Shown one piece after another: positions 1-11,200 of a stretch of DNA of 64,000 bases. The position numbers and the translations under genes were made by a program. The notes under the pieces were generated by a model. The model had not been told where the DNA came from. It saw only the letters and a program-made list of their open reading frames with translations, and did not search any database. Position 1 is the stretch's first letter. Each line of letters opens with the position of its first letter. This DNA comes from Xiphias gladius (taxonomy: Eukaryota; Chordata; Actinopteri; Istiophoriformes; Xiphiidae). Location of the stretch: positions 314,501 to 378,500 of the forward strand of contig NC_053405.1 of assembly GCF_016859285.1 (NCBI RefSeq), given 5' to 3'.

Positions 1-358
1 AGACCTTGGTAAAAGTTCTCTGAGAGCTCAAATCTCTTGGGGTGCTCAAACTTTTGTATAGTTCTCCTTTCCTTTTTTTCATTCTAAACTTGTACAAAAC
101 AAAAATAAAAGACTAATCTGGTTTAAAATGTTGAAAGGAAATGTTTCCTCTTTAACTTTATTCCTTTTGGAGATCAGTTCATCTTCTACTCACTCAACTA
201 TTCACAGTAACGGACATTTTGACCAGGGGACCCAAAGTTTTTCAGATACATGCCACTGTATCTGAAATCTGCAGTAACACGCTTGTCAGACATAAAGTCT
301 GTCAAAGTGTCACCTGTCTGTAAACAAACAAACACAGGAGTCTTTTCTTTCCTCTCAC

Positions 359-3300
359 CTCGGACGTCTTCTGACAGGAAGGCAGAGTGTCTCGACACAA
401 AGAGTTTCAGCTGCTGATCCAGAACAGAAACATCCAGATCTACAGGCCAACACCGCACACCTAAAACACACAGACATAGAATAAAATACAAATAATTTAA
501 TAACGATAATAATTTAGTTTGCTAGATGAGATAAAAGCATAGTTTCTGCCGTGAACTCTGGTTAATATCATCCATCCTGGAAACATCTCTTCTCCCTTGT
601 TTGATGACTCCACTCCTAATGTCCCAGAAATCCACTTGGTCTGCATCATTAAGGACTTAATTCATTCATAATTTCTGTTGGGAGGAGCGAGGAGCATGAA
701 ACAACTTTAGCATGAAACCACTCACATCTTACACTGAACACTGTTGCTGCTGCTTTTACACTGCATCATCACAAAACCCAGGTTTTATACCGGGACAAAT
801 AACAAAACCAGCTTTTAGACTTGTTTCTGAATCACCATCATGTTAAGATGGTGTACATGTGTTAACTGTAGGTGATTTCTAACTGTGAGACAATATGTGT
901 TTCTGATGAGCAGCAGACGAGCTCCAGCTGAATTCTGAATGGATGATGAAAAACCACGTCTCTCACATACTCCACGTTACACCGCTGAATAAATCTGAAA
1001 AAACAGAGACAGTCTGGAAAATCTGTGAGTGTGAAATATGCGACTGACGACCTTCAACAAGTCGCCTCTTGTTGATCACATCTAGAACTGCCCTGAACGC
1101 CTCGAAGCTTCGAAACCTCTACTATTGCCATGGTAAGCGACGTTCAAATCAGTATTCTAATGCATTCATTATTAGTTATTCTCAGACAAGGACATTTAAT
1201 CTTAGTGACAGTTCTGTGCATCACAGCTCTCATCTAACGTCACCAGCACTGACACTGGGAACGTGAAACATGACCACGTGACAGACTTACAAGTTACAGC
1301 CACGCCAGCAACATGTGGTAAAAGTCAAGTGCTGGAGCAACTCCCGGATTCACGAAGACGATCCCCAATGAGTCGAGTGGCAGATTTGACAAAGGAAACA
1401 GGCAGATCACAAATCTACAGTGAGTACGTCACATCCCCTTTAAACTGGCAGTAACAGCTGAGCCGTCGCTGGTGCTAGTGCGAGCCACATGCTGACAAAG
1501 TATTTCAGCCTCTCAAAAATGAGGATTTCCTGTCTTTATTGGTTTTCTGTCAATTTTAACTGAATCTCTTTGGGTTTTCTCACAGACTGTGAGAAACTGA
1601 GATGGACATTTCTCTCTATTTTCAGACATAATTAATAGAGAAAATGATCGGTAGATGAATCAATAATGAAAATAACGATTAGGTACAGCCCTAGCTGAAG
1701 TCCGTCTGGGACCAACTACGCAGCAATTTTCTATCTTACTTCATAGCTGAAAGATGAACCGACTTATGCATGTTGTGACTTTACCGCTCATGATTAATAT
1801 TCAGGATAAACTGTAGGACTTTTTTGTTCTTTTTGTTAGTTCAGCGTGTCTCTAAGATCATGTGCGTGTTTCCTTCATCACACTGACTGTGTGTTCAGCT
1901 GTTCAGTGAATCAGCAGTTTTCATCATGCATAACTCAGGCTGTTCCTGTCTGATAATCAGAGTGTGACTGTAGAGAATCCATCAGCTGAGAAAACTCATC
2001 ATGTAACTACTAAGTCACAGAGGTGAAGATCATCAGAGACTGACACACATCATCTCCGATGTGAGTTTCTATTAACATCACACTGATATCAGCCTCAAAG
2101 TGCAACAACGGCTCCATTTCCTGAGGGGCTGAAGAGGGCCAACACACCCCCAAAAGATTCTGGTCAATTCCACCACCTCGTGCCTACAAGAGTAAATGAA
2201 AATCATACCACTGCTGTTCCAAAGTAAAAATGTGTGCACTCGTCCGTGTGTTGCATCATCTGCAATCACTGTCTACATTTTCTAACGACAGCAATAAGCG
2301 CACGAAGAAGCAAAACAATGCAGGTCTATTCCCTTTCAACAACTAAAACCTTATTTAGGCAGAGCCTCGGTATAAACCACCAGGTGGCAGTATAAGATAA
2401 TGATCATGAGATCATGACAACATTTAAAGGGCTCGATCTACTTAGATTTACCAAAAGTTCGGGTTGGGAGGGTAACGTCATATTCAGATGTCCCATCAGT
2501 CAAAACCAGTTGTTGAGTCCATCCTTCAAAACATCAGGACTCACGCATTCGCTTATTGAAGTATGCAGGACGCGAAAAGTTAAATTCACATCTATTTATT
2601 AAAATACAGCAGAGTCTTAAAGACTGAGGCTGCTCACGGAGCTCTGGGCCAGACTGTGCGTCCCTGACAAGCATACGGCATCCACATCAGTTCACGGAGT
2701 CTGAGAGACTAGTCTCCCCCTGGTCCAGCAGGTATCAGGTTTAAACATAGTAAATAACATCATCTTCTAATTGGCTGAGACCTCCGTCACTCCTCAGGTA
2801 CGTGCCTCCCTCGTACGGACGTTTCCCTCTGGACATGATGGACTCTCCCCATTTAACGACTTATCTGTAGAAAAAGACGAGACACGGGACCCAAGGACAG
2901 TTTTTCACATTGTCCTGCCGTTTCCACATAAGGGGTCGTTTTTCACCTGTAGACAACCATGTGTCTTTGGGTTCCTTCTTTACAGAATAACACCTCTGGT
3001 CAGTACCAGCACCTGAGTGTAATAAGCACCACAAGCCGCTTTCTTTTAGTCTCATAACCAGATAATTTATAAAAACACATAAAAATAACCCTTCACAGTC
3101 TAACTGGATGATTTCATGCCACAGCCTCAGGTGTTTCACAAAATTACAGGCTAGTAGCTACTACAGGTACTGTCACAAGAGGCGAAACGAGTGTGATATT
3201 CCTTCTGGAAATACCTGGACTTGAACATTTTAGCATGCTTTAAATTCATGAGACGTAGTATGGAGATAGGTTTGGTTATGCCAGACCACCTCCAACTTGC

Positions 3301-6300
3301 TGACGCTGTGAGTCATTTCTGAGTCTCTAGCGTTGGCGCTGGTCTTACTTCCAACAAACAAATCGATGATGCTGGCTTGTCGGCGGCGGTGAGCTGAATA
3401 CCCGGTGAGCCCTGCCTGCTTTACAGAAGAGGAGAGTTCTCCTACTCACCTCTTCAACTCCAAACCAGACTATTTTCCTTGTTTCAACTGTAGCAGCAGA
3501 AACTTTCTTTGCCGTCTTACTCGCTGGTTGTGATGTTGGTGACTGTCCCGGATTTGTGTTGCTTTCTTCAGTAACACTTGGAGCTTTTTTAATGAGGCAC
3601 AGGTCCATCGCAGCAGCCAAGTTCACTCCTGTTTTCGGTCCAAAAACAGACTGAAAACAGTCTAAGAATCGGCCAAAAAACAGAATGAAGACAGGCCAAA
3701 AAAGTCTGTTTTAAATTGATTTGATTTGAATGGAACTGTCTTGGTCAGAGGACCCACTTGAAGAGGCAAAATTAATCCCGGCAAACGTTCCACGATTAAG
3801 TCAACTTTGCTGATCTTTGCTGAATTTTGACCGGTGAATTTGTCCTGTTGAGCAATAACAAACCGTCTGAGAACCAGAGAGTCAAAAACAGAGGAAGCTG
3901 CCGTAGCTTATTATCTGCGCGCCATCATCCAGTTTTATTGAAGCTGCTCCAACGGGCTCTAAACTGCTGCTGTGACTGCAGCTGACCTGAAAGGCCATTC
4001 ATGACACTGTCTGAAGAAGGACACATCACAACGGACTCCGCCCTGAGTACAGACTGTTTAGCACAGTTGAATGCTGGGAGGCTGCAGGAACCACAGAGCT
4101 GCAACTTAAGATGATATTAGATTCTCCTGTTTGTTGTAATTAGGGAAGTAAGGGTCATCTAGCCCCTTCTGCTGCACTGGTTAGATTTCTGGTCACACTG
4201 ACGTCACCGGTCATCATTTACAAAAGTAACTAAACTAATACGCCATTATACTTCAACAACATGTCCTTGTGGCCTAGACATCACATGTGGGGAAGTCGCT
4301 GTGCCTCTGCCAGCCCTACAGGCTTATTACACAATTTATGAGAAACTCTTTACTATGAGAAGAAAACTCAATACCGAGAAACCGAGTCCAGATTAGGAAG
4401 AAAATGTTTAAAATCCTCCTCAGTCTTCAGCCTCAGTGTGAATCCAAGCTGAAGTAACTGAGCTGCATTATTCATCATGTTCAGCACAAACAGCAGCAGA
4501 TTGAAGATGAAACAGTGACGCTGTTTACATAAATATCCTGGTTATGTGTTGTGCCAGTAAACTTCTGATCTTGGTGTCAGAAACCTGGATATGTTAACTT
4601 GAGTACTCCAAAGAAAACCAGGATCCCTCCTTGTTCCCTACTATCTCTGTCAGGTTAACTGACTCCTCCTCAGCAAACAGGAAGCTGAAAATATTTAGTA
4701 ACACCATTTCCTCTTTTGTCTTTCAGCAACCAGAGTAAAAAACAGCCTGAGCAGATACAACACACTGAACAGAGGACAGCTTGTAAACCAGACTGTAAAC
4801 TAGACAGAAGACAGACATTAAACTGGCTGAAAACGAGCTGTAAACAGAATGAAACAGGCTGAAAAGGAGACTAAAAGACAATCTGAAAACAGGCTGAAAA
4901 ATGACTGAAAACAGGCTGAAAGCAGGCTAGGAATACGGTAGCTTGGAGAAACGCAGTACACTGCCTGAATACACAGCTCTAACACGTCGTTGTTCAGTCA
5001 GAGCAGGAAAATAGTTTTGACCTCAACACTGTTGAAGGTCTACAGATACGTCCGAGGTCATGTCTGTGCTCTTTCTGGTGGTTTGGGAGGTTTTTTGGAC
5101 TAAAATTGTCTGTTTTAGGTTGGAAATTAATGAATGAAAGGAGGAGTCAGTGATTCTGGAGAAAGAGAAAAAGAGAGAAAAGAGGAGAAAAAGTTGATAT
5201 TTGAACTCAACGGCAAAACAAATACACCCCGCCCAGTGTATCCCTGAGGGCTTTACACAGCCATTAGACCAGCACTTTGGGAGATTAAATTTACTGAAAA
5301 TTGAATTACACAAATGAAGAAAATGTTATCAAATTAAATCAGAAAACTTGTCTCTGGCTCTGCCGTGTTTTTGTCAAACACTTGAACCTTGAAGAAACTC
5401 TCTGTTTGCAGCTCTTTATGGTGATTTTTAATCTGAACCACTGGATTAACCCCTGCTCCTTCATCACAGGGATTTGTTGCTTTTCCTTGTGTTGGGCTCT
5501 GGGATACTTTCACAGCACAGAAGTATTTTCTGACACTTTATAGACGTAATAATTACTCAGAAAAAGTATTGACCGATGACTTGATAAGGAAAATACTTGA
5601 TTCCACTGGACCTGAGTGTTATTAACAGTTTCCATCCAGACAATAACACTGTGATTATGTATCATCAGGGAAACCTGATCCAACAGTGTGACCATGTATA
5701 TGAAGCTAATGTGACTCTACTGACTGCAGTCTGATCCCTCTACTGGATTCTACTGGATTCTTAAACCAGTCACGTCATGAACACCTGCGCTGGTTATTTA
5801 CAGGTAAATAATGAGAAGGCTCACTCGGTTAACGCGTGGCAACCAACTGAAGGAGTTAAGATGGTGAAATAAAGGTCAGGCTGCTGTTTTATTCAGGTGT
5901 CTGTGTCTGACAGGTAAACTACTTTTACAGGAAAATAAAAAACATCCGGTGGGTGGGGGATTTTCAAAATAAGGGCCTCTCCAGGTGGGAACAACGCCGC
6001 GACTTCTGACAATACCGAAAATTGATTAAGTTTTAAATAAAAACTGTAAACACAACAGCTATTAACACACACAAAAAAAATCTATTCTCGCATCATAATC
6101 TTCCAACGTGAGGTTTCCGTGAATTAACTGTTTAGACAATGTCACAACAACATTTAGATCCATTTCACCTAAAACCCCACCAAACGGCGGGTCCACGGAG
6201 CCGAACCCTGCCCTGAGCAGGACAGGATGTCCCACATCCTACCAGGCGGACGATGCGACCACAACCGACTCCCGTGGAAAATACGCATCTGCAGCGGGTG

Positions 6301-6870
6301 TATCCTCATTTTACCGCCCCGCTGTTTAGTAAGAAAGGTTATAAATAAATGAATAAGAAGCGGAAAGAGGAAACTAGCTACGGCGGAGCGGCCTCGTTAG
6401 CCTGGTGACGATCGCGTTATTTGGTCAGCGTCCGAAATTCGTCTGTTTACCCGCAGGAAGTGTTTTAAAGTGTAGTTTTCACGGTTTCGGTGGCACCCTG
6501 AGCCCGGGACATGATTAGGTGTTAAAGCCCGGAGTGAAACCGGAGGACAAACCGAGCGGACGCGTCTCTTTATAACTGTTTGGACACAACACCAGCAGCG
6601 ACGTTAGCTCCTTTTTACGGGTTTTATTGTGAAAGGCCCCGCGGACTTCCCGCCCTGTGGACCGCGGCAGCAGCTCGGTGTCCGGTCCTGCGGCTCCACT
6701 GCCGGTTACTTTCACCACAACTCACCTGATTCTATCTGTCGCAGCAGCCGCTCCAGCAGGCCGGCGGGCCGCAGCGCTCCCACCACCACCAGCACCGAGT
6801 AATCCGCCGCAGGCCGGGAAGAACCGGCAGAAGAACCGGGACCGCCGCCCCGCTCCGTCGCCGCCATCAT
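359..6870 (-). CDS. map1s: Microtubule-associated protein 1S-like, first two coding exons (partial)
   Basis: Two minus-strand exons join in phase. Exon 1 is 6870-6726 (starts with two Met codons, donor CAG|GTGAG) and exon 2 is 460-359 (acceptor TTTTAG, donor CGAG|GTGAGA). The joined N-terminus has an Ala/Gly/Ser-rich lead, then YSVLVVVGALRPAGLLERLL, then GVRCWPVDLDV and LDQQLKLFVSRHSA. This is the order seen at the start of MAP1A/MAP1B/MAP1S: an LLVVVG strand, an I-E-x-G-[IV]-R-x-W turn, and an L-D-x-x-L-K-[LV]-FVSRHSA block. The short lead and the residues around LRPAGLL look closest to MAP1S, but MAP1A or MAP1B paralogues cannot be excluded from 82 codons. The known family role is microtubule and actin binding, with heavy/light chain processing. 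The 6.3 kb intron holds no further recognisable exon. The large downstream exons must lie left of position 359; I see no third exon in 1-358. Confidence 0.72.
1550..1700 (-). repeat. Dispersed fish repeat (GCTGCAAC-type family), copy 1
   Basis: The tract ends in GAAAATAACGATTAGGTACAGCCCTAG, broken here as AATAACGATTAG then TACAGCCCTAG, and carries the internal TTAACTGAATCTCTTTGGG core. The same core and ends recur at 15.1, 28.0, 32.3, 50.0, 53.9, 57.9 and 63.8 kb. I recognise it as a very common non-autonomous teleost repeat; I cannot name the family with certainty. Confidence 0.55.
4715..4935. repeat. Degenerate tandem tract, AAACAGGCTG-like
   Basis: Short phrases such as GAAAACAGGCTG, GTAAACCAGACTG and GAAAGCAGGCTA recur at irregular spacing of about 10-25 bases. 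It looks like an old, decayed short tandem array inside map1s intron 1. A similar phrase occurs near 3640-3700. Confidence 0.45.
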
Positions 6871-6960
6871 GGCATGGATGGTCTACCGATGACGTCACCG
6901 GGTCACTCAAACAGACCACGCCCCACTCGGATCAGAGGCGGGGACACGTGACAACTGGCG
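6480..6960 (-). promoter_or_regulatory. CpG-rich promoter/first exon region of map1s
   Basis: GC- and CpG-rich compared with the flanks, covering map1s exon 1 and about 90 bases upstream. The start codon lies in ATGATGGCGGC (6870-6860), one mismatch from a YY1-type AAnATGGCGGC box. No TATA box is placed convincingly. A CpG island promoter is inferred from composition only. Confidence 0.45.
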
Positions 6961-8249
6961 GCCAATCAGAGAGGAGAGCTGGGCAGCCAGGAGATGGCCA
7001 TTCACAAGAGAGGGGTGGTTCAGGTGTTGCTTAGGAGAAAGGAGCACCGACATCGTGTTTAAACTCCGGAGCTGAAAATAGATCGGAAACATTTTAATTA
7101 ATTAATGTGAATAAATGTATTTAACTTTTATAAAAGAAATGTTTTAAAATAAGCTGTTTAAATGAATGTTAAACGTTTTCCGCTTTTAAACATAGTTTGG
7201 CTTTAAATCTTTAAGAAAACTGAAAAGTGAAAAAGTTATTGGAACAAATGGCAGTAAACAGCGTATTGTGTTTGGGTTTTGTATAATGTATCATTTTACT
7301 TCCTTTATTTGACTTTATTAATTTTTCCCTATGATATACATTCTATAGTTCACTGCTGCTTGGATTACGTCCTCCTGTATTTCTTATACAGATGTACAGC
7401 ATGTTGAATTTGAAGTTTGAAAATACTCACAAGCTAAAAAAAAGAAGACAGCATGAAATAAATGCAATCCAGAGGCAATTAATCTGTACGTATGTTTATA
7501 GCAATATATCAGTACAATACATATACAGTATATATGTATTGAAATAAAACTAAACCCGTTGTTAATAACATCTAACATACCTGGCGGATGCGTGTATATA
7601 ATATGTTGTCCACATCTGTGTAATGTGCTGTTCTCTTGCACACTGAATGTGATTAATAAAAAGCAATAATATTAGTAAAAATGTAAATCACAAGGCTTAA
7701 ACAACTACAATTTTATAGATTCAAAGCCACACAAAAATGTAAGCTGTTTTTTTCTTGTCTGTTGGTTTAACAAAACAAGACAAATAAAAAAGTCAAATTG
7801 TATCTTGCTAAGTTTTGAGGTGCATTTTTTTCAATGAATAGATACAGTAAATAGAGGAAACATGAACAGACTAATTGATGATCAAAATAACTGTTAGTTT
7901 CATCCCTAAAAACGTTGCAAGTTGTCGGTCAGTGAATAATTTCAGAGAATAAACGCAAAGCATTTGGTCAAATGAAACCCAGTACATTGTCTATGCGTTT
8001 AAATGAAAACTAAAGACAAATTTAAAGGCGTTACAGCATTGACCACTTTTTAGGCATCATTTTGAAACTGATCTAATGATCTGCGTGTTATTTCATACTC
8101 CGAATTGATGGATGGACAAAAAGTTTCGTTGTTTTCGTTGTCAGAATCCAACAAAAACTTATACTGGTCGCGGTCCCTCGGTATTTCCCACAGGTCGGTG
8201 CAGTACGTGAACGCAGCGCCGAGGGTCCGCAGCCTCCGTGTCCTCCAAT
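6871..8249. other. Head-to-head intergenic region between map1s and trmt13
   Basis: The 1.4 kb between the divergent start codons is AT-rich in the middle (about 7080-8040) and GC-richer at both ends, so it probably holds two separate promoters. A degraded piece of the dispersed fish repeat lies around 7830-7910. No exon was recognised. Confidence 0.5.
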
Positions 8250-8257
8250 ATGGCGGC
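8247..8257 (+). promoter_or_regulatory. YY1-type box over the trmt13 start codon
   Basis: AATATGGCGGC matches the AAnATGGCGGC consensus of YY1 sites that overlap start codons. The ATG is at 8250. The match is visible in the sequence; binding is inferred. Confidence 0.45.
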
Positions 8258-11200
8258 CCCCCTGCCAGGCAGATGTGGATTCTTCGTGGAGAAAAAGAAG
8301 CGTTTCTGTAAAATGGTCGTCGGGAGAGGGAAGATGTTCTGTGGGGAACATGCCACCATGGTGAGTTCACGGACACAGACACCATCTAAGAACAGGACAC
8401 GACGAGCGAACAGCCGGAAACTGATTTCACTAGTGACTGAATCGACTCTGCTCCTCGGAAGCGGAGGTTACAGCCACAGACAGGCCTGATAATAACTGCA
8501 CAAACATGGGAATCGCCTTTTGTAGGTAGTGAAGTCTCTGCAGGCGAGTAACTGAACACCGAGGCTCACTTCTGTAAATTATTCTACATCACTGCTCATA
8601 AAAGACAAATATTTAAAGAGAACAACTAAAACTCAGTGACCAACCAGGCGGTGACTGATTAAAGCTGAACCTCGGTGGCCCCCGTTCCTCCTCGATTACA
8701 TCCACGGTCTCACCTGTACAACCTGGATGTACAGGTGAGACCGTGGTGTCTGCGGTAGTGAAGTGTGACCAATGAGAGGGCAGCGTGCTCCAGCCTCTTC
8801 TCTCAGCAGACTGCTGTGATGATTCATCATCAATCAATAAGGCCATTGACAGAAAACTGATCCGCCACTATTCTGATAATCCCTCCCAACATTCAGTGTT
8901 TCCAGCTCGTCAGACGCGGGAACAAGCTGCTGGCCGCCGGTTCCTGCCGCAGTAACCCGGACATCTCTGTGTTTAAGGGGCCCTTAGGTGACGAAGCCAT
9001 AAAGCGATGGATTGAGAACATTGATCAAAGAGGGAAATGATCATTATTTGCGGCCCTGGTCACTTCTGTCGGAGTGTTTTAGATTTTCATTAAACCTGAG
9101 CAGGAGACAAAGGTGGAAACGGACTGGTACTAAAAGACAACAGAGTCAGACTGGACCGGAATCGTGTCTGAGTTCCAGACCGAAGCTAAACGGGTTTCCT
9201 GCAGGTGTCTGCTCAGGCTGACGCGGGGGAAGCACCTGCCTGGTGTCGGTGTCGGTCCCGGTCCCGGTCCCTCACCTCTCCTCCCTGTGCACCTGCTTGT
9301 AACAGGTGAGCGGTGACGTCATGACCCACCTGTGTCCTGTTTCCTGTTTTCAGGAGGAGGGAAGCGGCAGCAGCAGCAGCAGCAGGAGGAGGATCATCTG
9401 TCCTCTGGACCCAAAACAGTCAGTCATTGATCGATCAGTTATTAATCAGATTACTGATCTGTTGTTAAACCCTTCTAAACTGTTTCACTTCCTGTCTCTC
9501 GTTCTGTGGTTTGTTTCAGCACCGTGAGTGAAGACAAACTTGACAAACACCTGAAGAAATGTAACTCCAGAGAGAGAGACAAACCTGTGAGACCAACCTC
9601 CACACTCTTTACCTCGCTCAGTGTCTCCTTTTCTCTTCCCTCTGTCAGAATAATAACATCAGCTATTTACTGTTTATCTAGATGAACTGAGACTCTGGTC
9701 CTTAATGTGTGTTTTCACTCCGTCTGTCAGTCCCGTTTCATTTCAGGTGAAATCTGTCTGTGACCGTCTGCGTTTCGTGTCCTTCAGGTTTACTATGCTG
9801 AGAACATAAACGCTGGACCGGCTGATGGAGACGAGACTCTGCAGCAGGTAACTTCCGATGCGCCGCTGCAGTTTGACGCTTCGCGAGCTCCCGCCGATCA
9901 ATAAAAATGATCCTGTTTCAGGCCAGTCTGTGTGAGCGCAGCAGGACGGAGTTAGAGTCTCTGGTGGACAAACTGAAGACAGCGGTCGGAGGTGAGCTGC
10001 TGGTTTTGCTCCTCTTCCTCCTCCTCTTCCTCCTCACGTCCCGCGGTCACCAGCAGCTGCACGTCAATGAATTCTGAGCAGTTTAAAGAGGGAAGGTTGC
10101 GTCTCAGTTTTTAGAGGCTAAAACTCTTCAGTGTTTCATAATCCAACAGTAATTAGACAGAACTCAGAAAATAACAAATGTGCCGCACAATAAATTCATC
10201 CTTTCTTATTCCCGTCTAATTAACCATCTCCCAATCGCTCTCTGGGGGCCCGGCACCCACTAAATAAATATTGTTAATGATTAAATATCAGTTTTTAAAC
10301 CACAGGAGTTTCCTATAGCAGCAGTTTCACGTGAAGATTAGTTTCATGTGGGAGCAGGTGACGGAGATAAAATCCTCTGTTACAGTTTATGTATTTCATA
10401 CAGTGATGTTGATATACGCTCAGTGGCCACTTTATTGGGTACAGCTGTAAAATCTAATGCTATGCTAATGCTAATCTAGTACAACAGCTCCATAAATGAG
10501 ATCTGATCGGAGAGCTGTTGTTGAACTGGACTCCATTACACTGAGAGCTGTTTCTAATATTTTGGGAATTTATGGCCGAGCTGTTGCATTAGGTCACGTT
10601 AGATCTTACGGGCGTACCTGACAGAGCGACCGCTGGGTTTCATTTATGATAAAAACTGTCGACAGATAATGACCAGACAAGACTGTTTGTGTTTGGTGAA
10701 TCCAGCAAATTAAACGTCGGGTCAAAGCAGCGTTTCCCGAACACGAAACGAAAAGTGTCTCCACCGTCCGTGTCTGTAGGACCATAACGACGATATTACT
10801 GTTGCAGGACTGCAGACTGACGTGGAGGACAGTGTTCTGTCACACCCCGTCCTTCTGGAGGAACTCAGCAACCCAAAGAACGGAGAGTCCGCTCACAAGC
10901 ACCTGAAACAGCAGGTACACACACCTGAGCACACCTGGAACACCTTAGCCCACTGTCTTGTTTGTGACACTCCCTAGAGCGTGTTTAAACAGGTTTCTGT
11001 AACTCACAGGTAAAAAAACACGAAGATTAACATCTGAAAAAAATTAAGATTTTTTTAAATAGTTGGAAAAATTTAAAGAGTTTGGTTGGTGTGTTGGGTT
11101 CTACAGGGGGAAACTGGACTCATGATGTCAGTATTTCTAAAATCCTGGACATGTGAACAGGTGATGAGTCTGTGGTGACACCTTCATAAGCCACACACCC

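Larger units (their letters stand above)
461..6725 (-). other. map1s intron 1, no coding content seen
   Basis: Non-coding sequence between the two map1s exons. The short open frames here show no family similarity and no conserved splice framing. It contains a copy of the dispersed fish repeat near 1550-1700 and a degenerate tandem tract near 4715-4935; the rest looks like unique intronic sequence. Confidence 0.6.

Noticed and set aside
198-491. Treating the whole 97-codon minus-strand frame as one small gene.
   Set aside because: Only 460-359 matches MAP1 proteins, bounded by a TTTTAG acceptor and a GTGAGA donor; the rest is intron.
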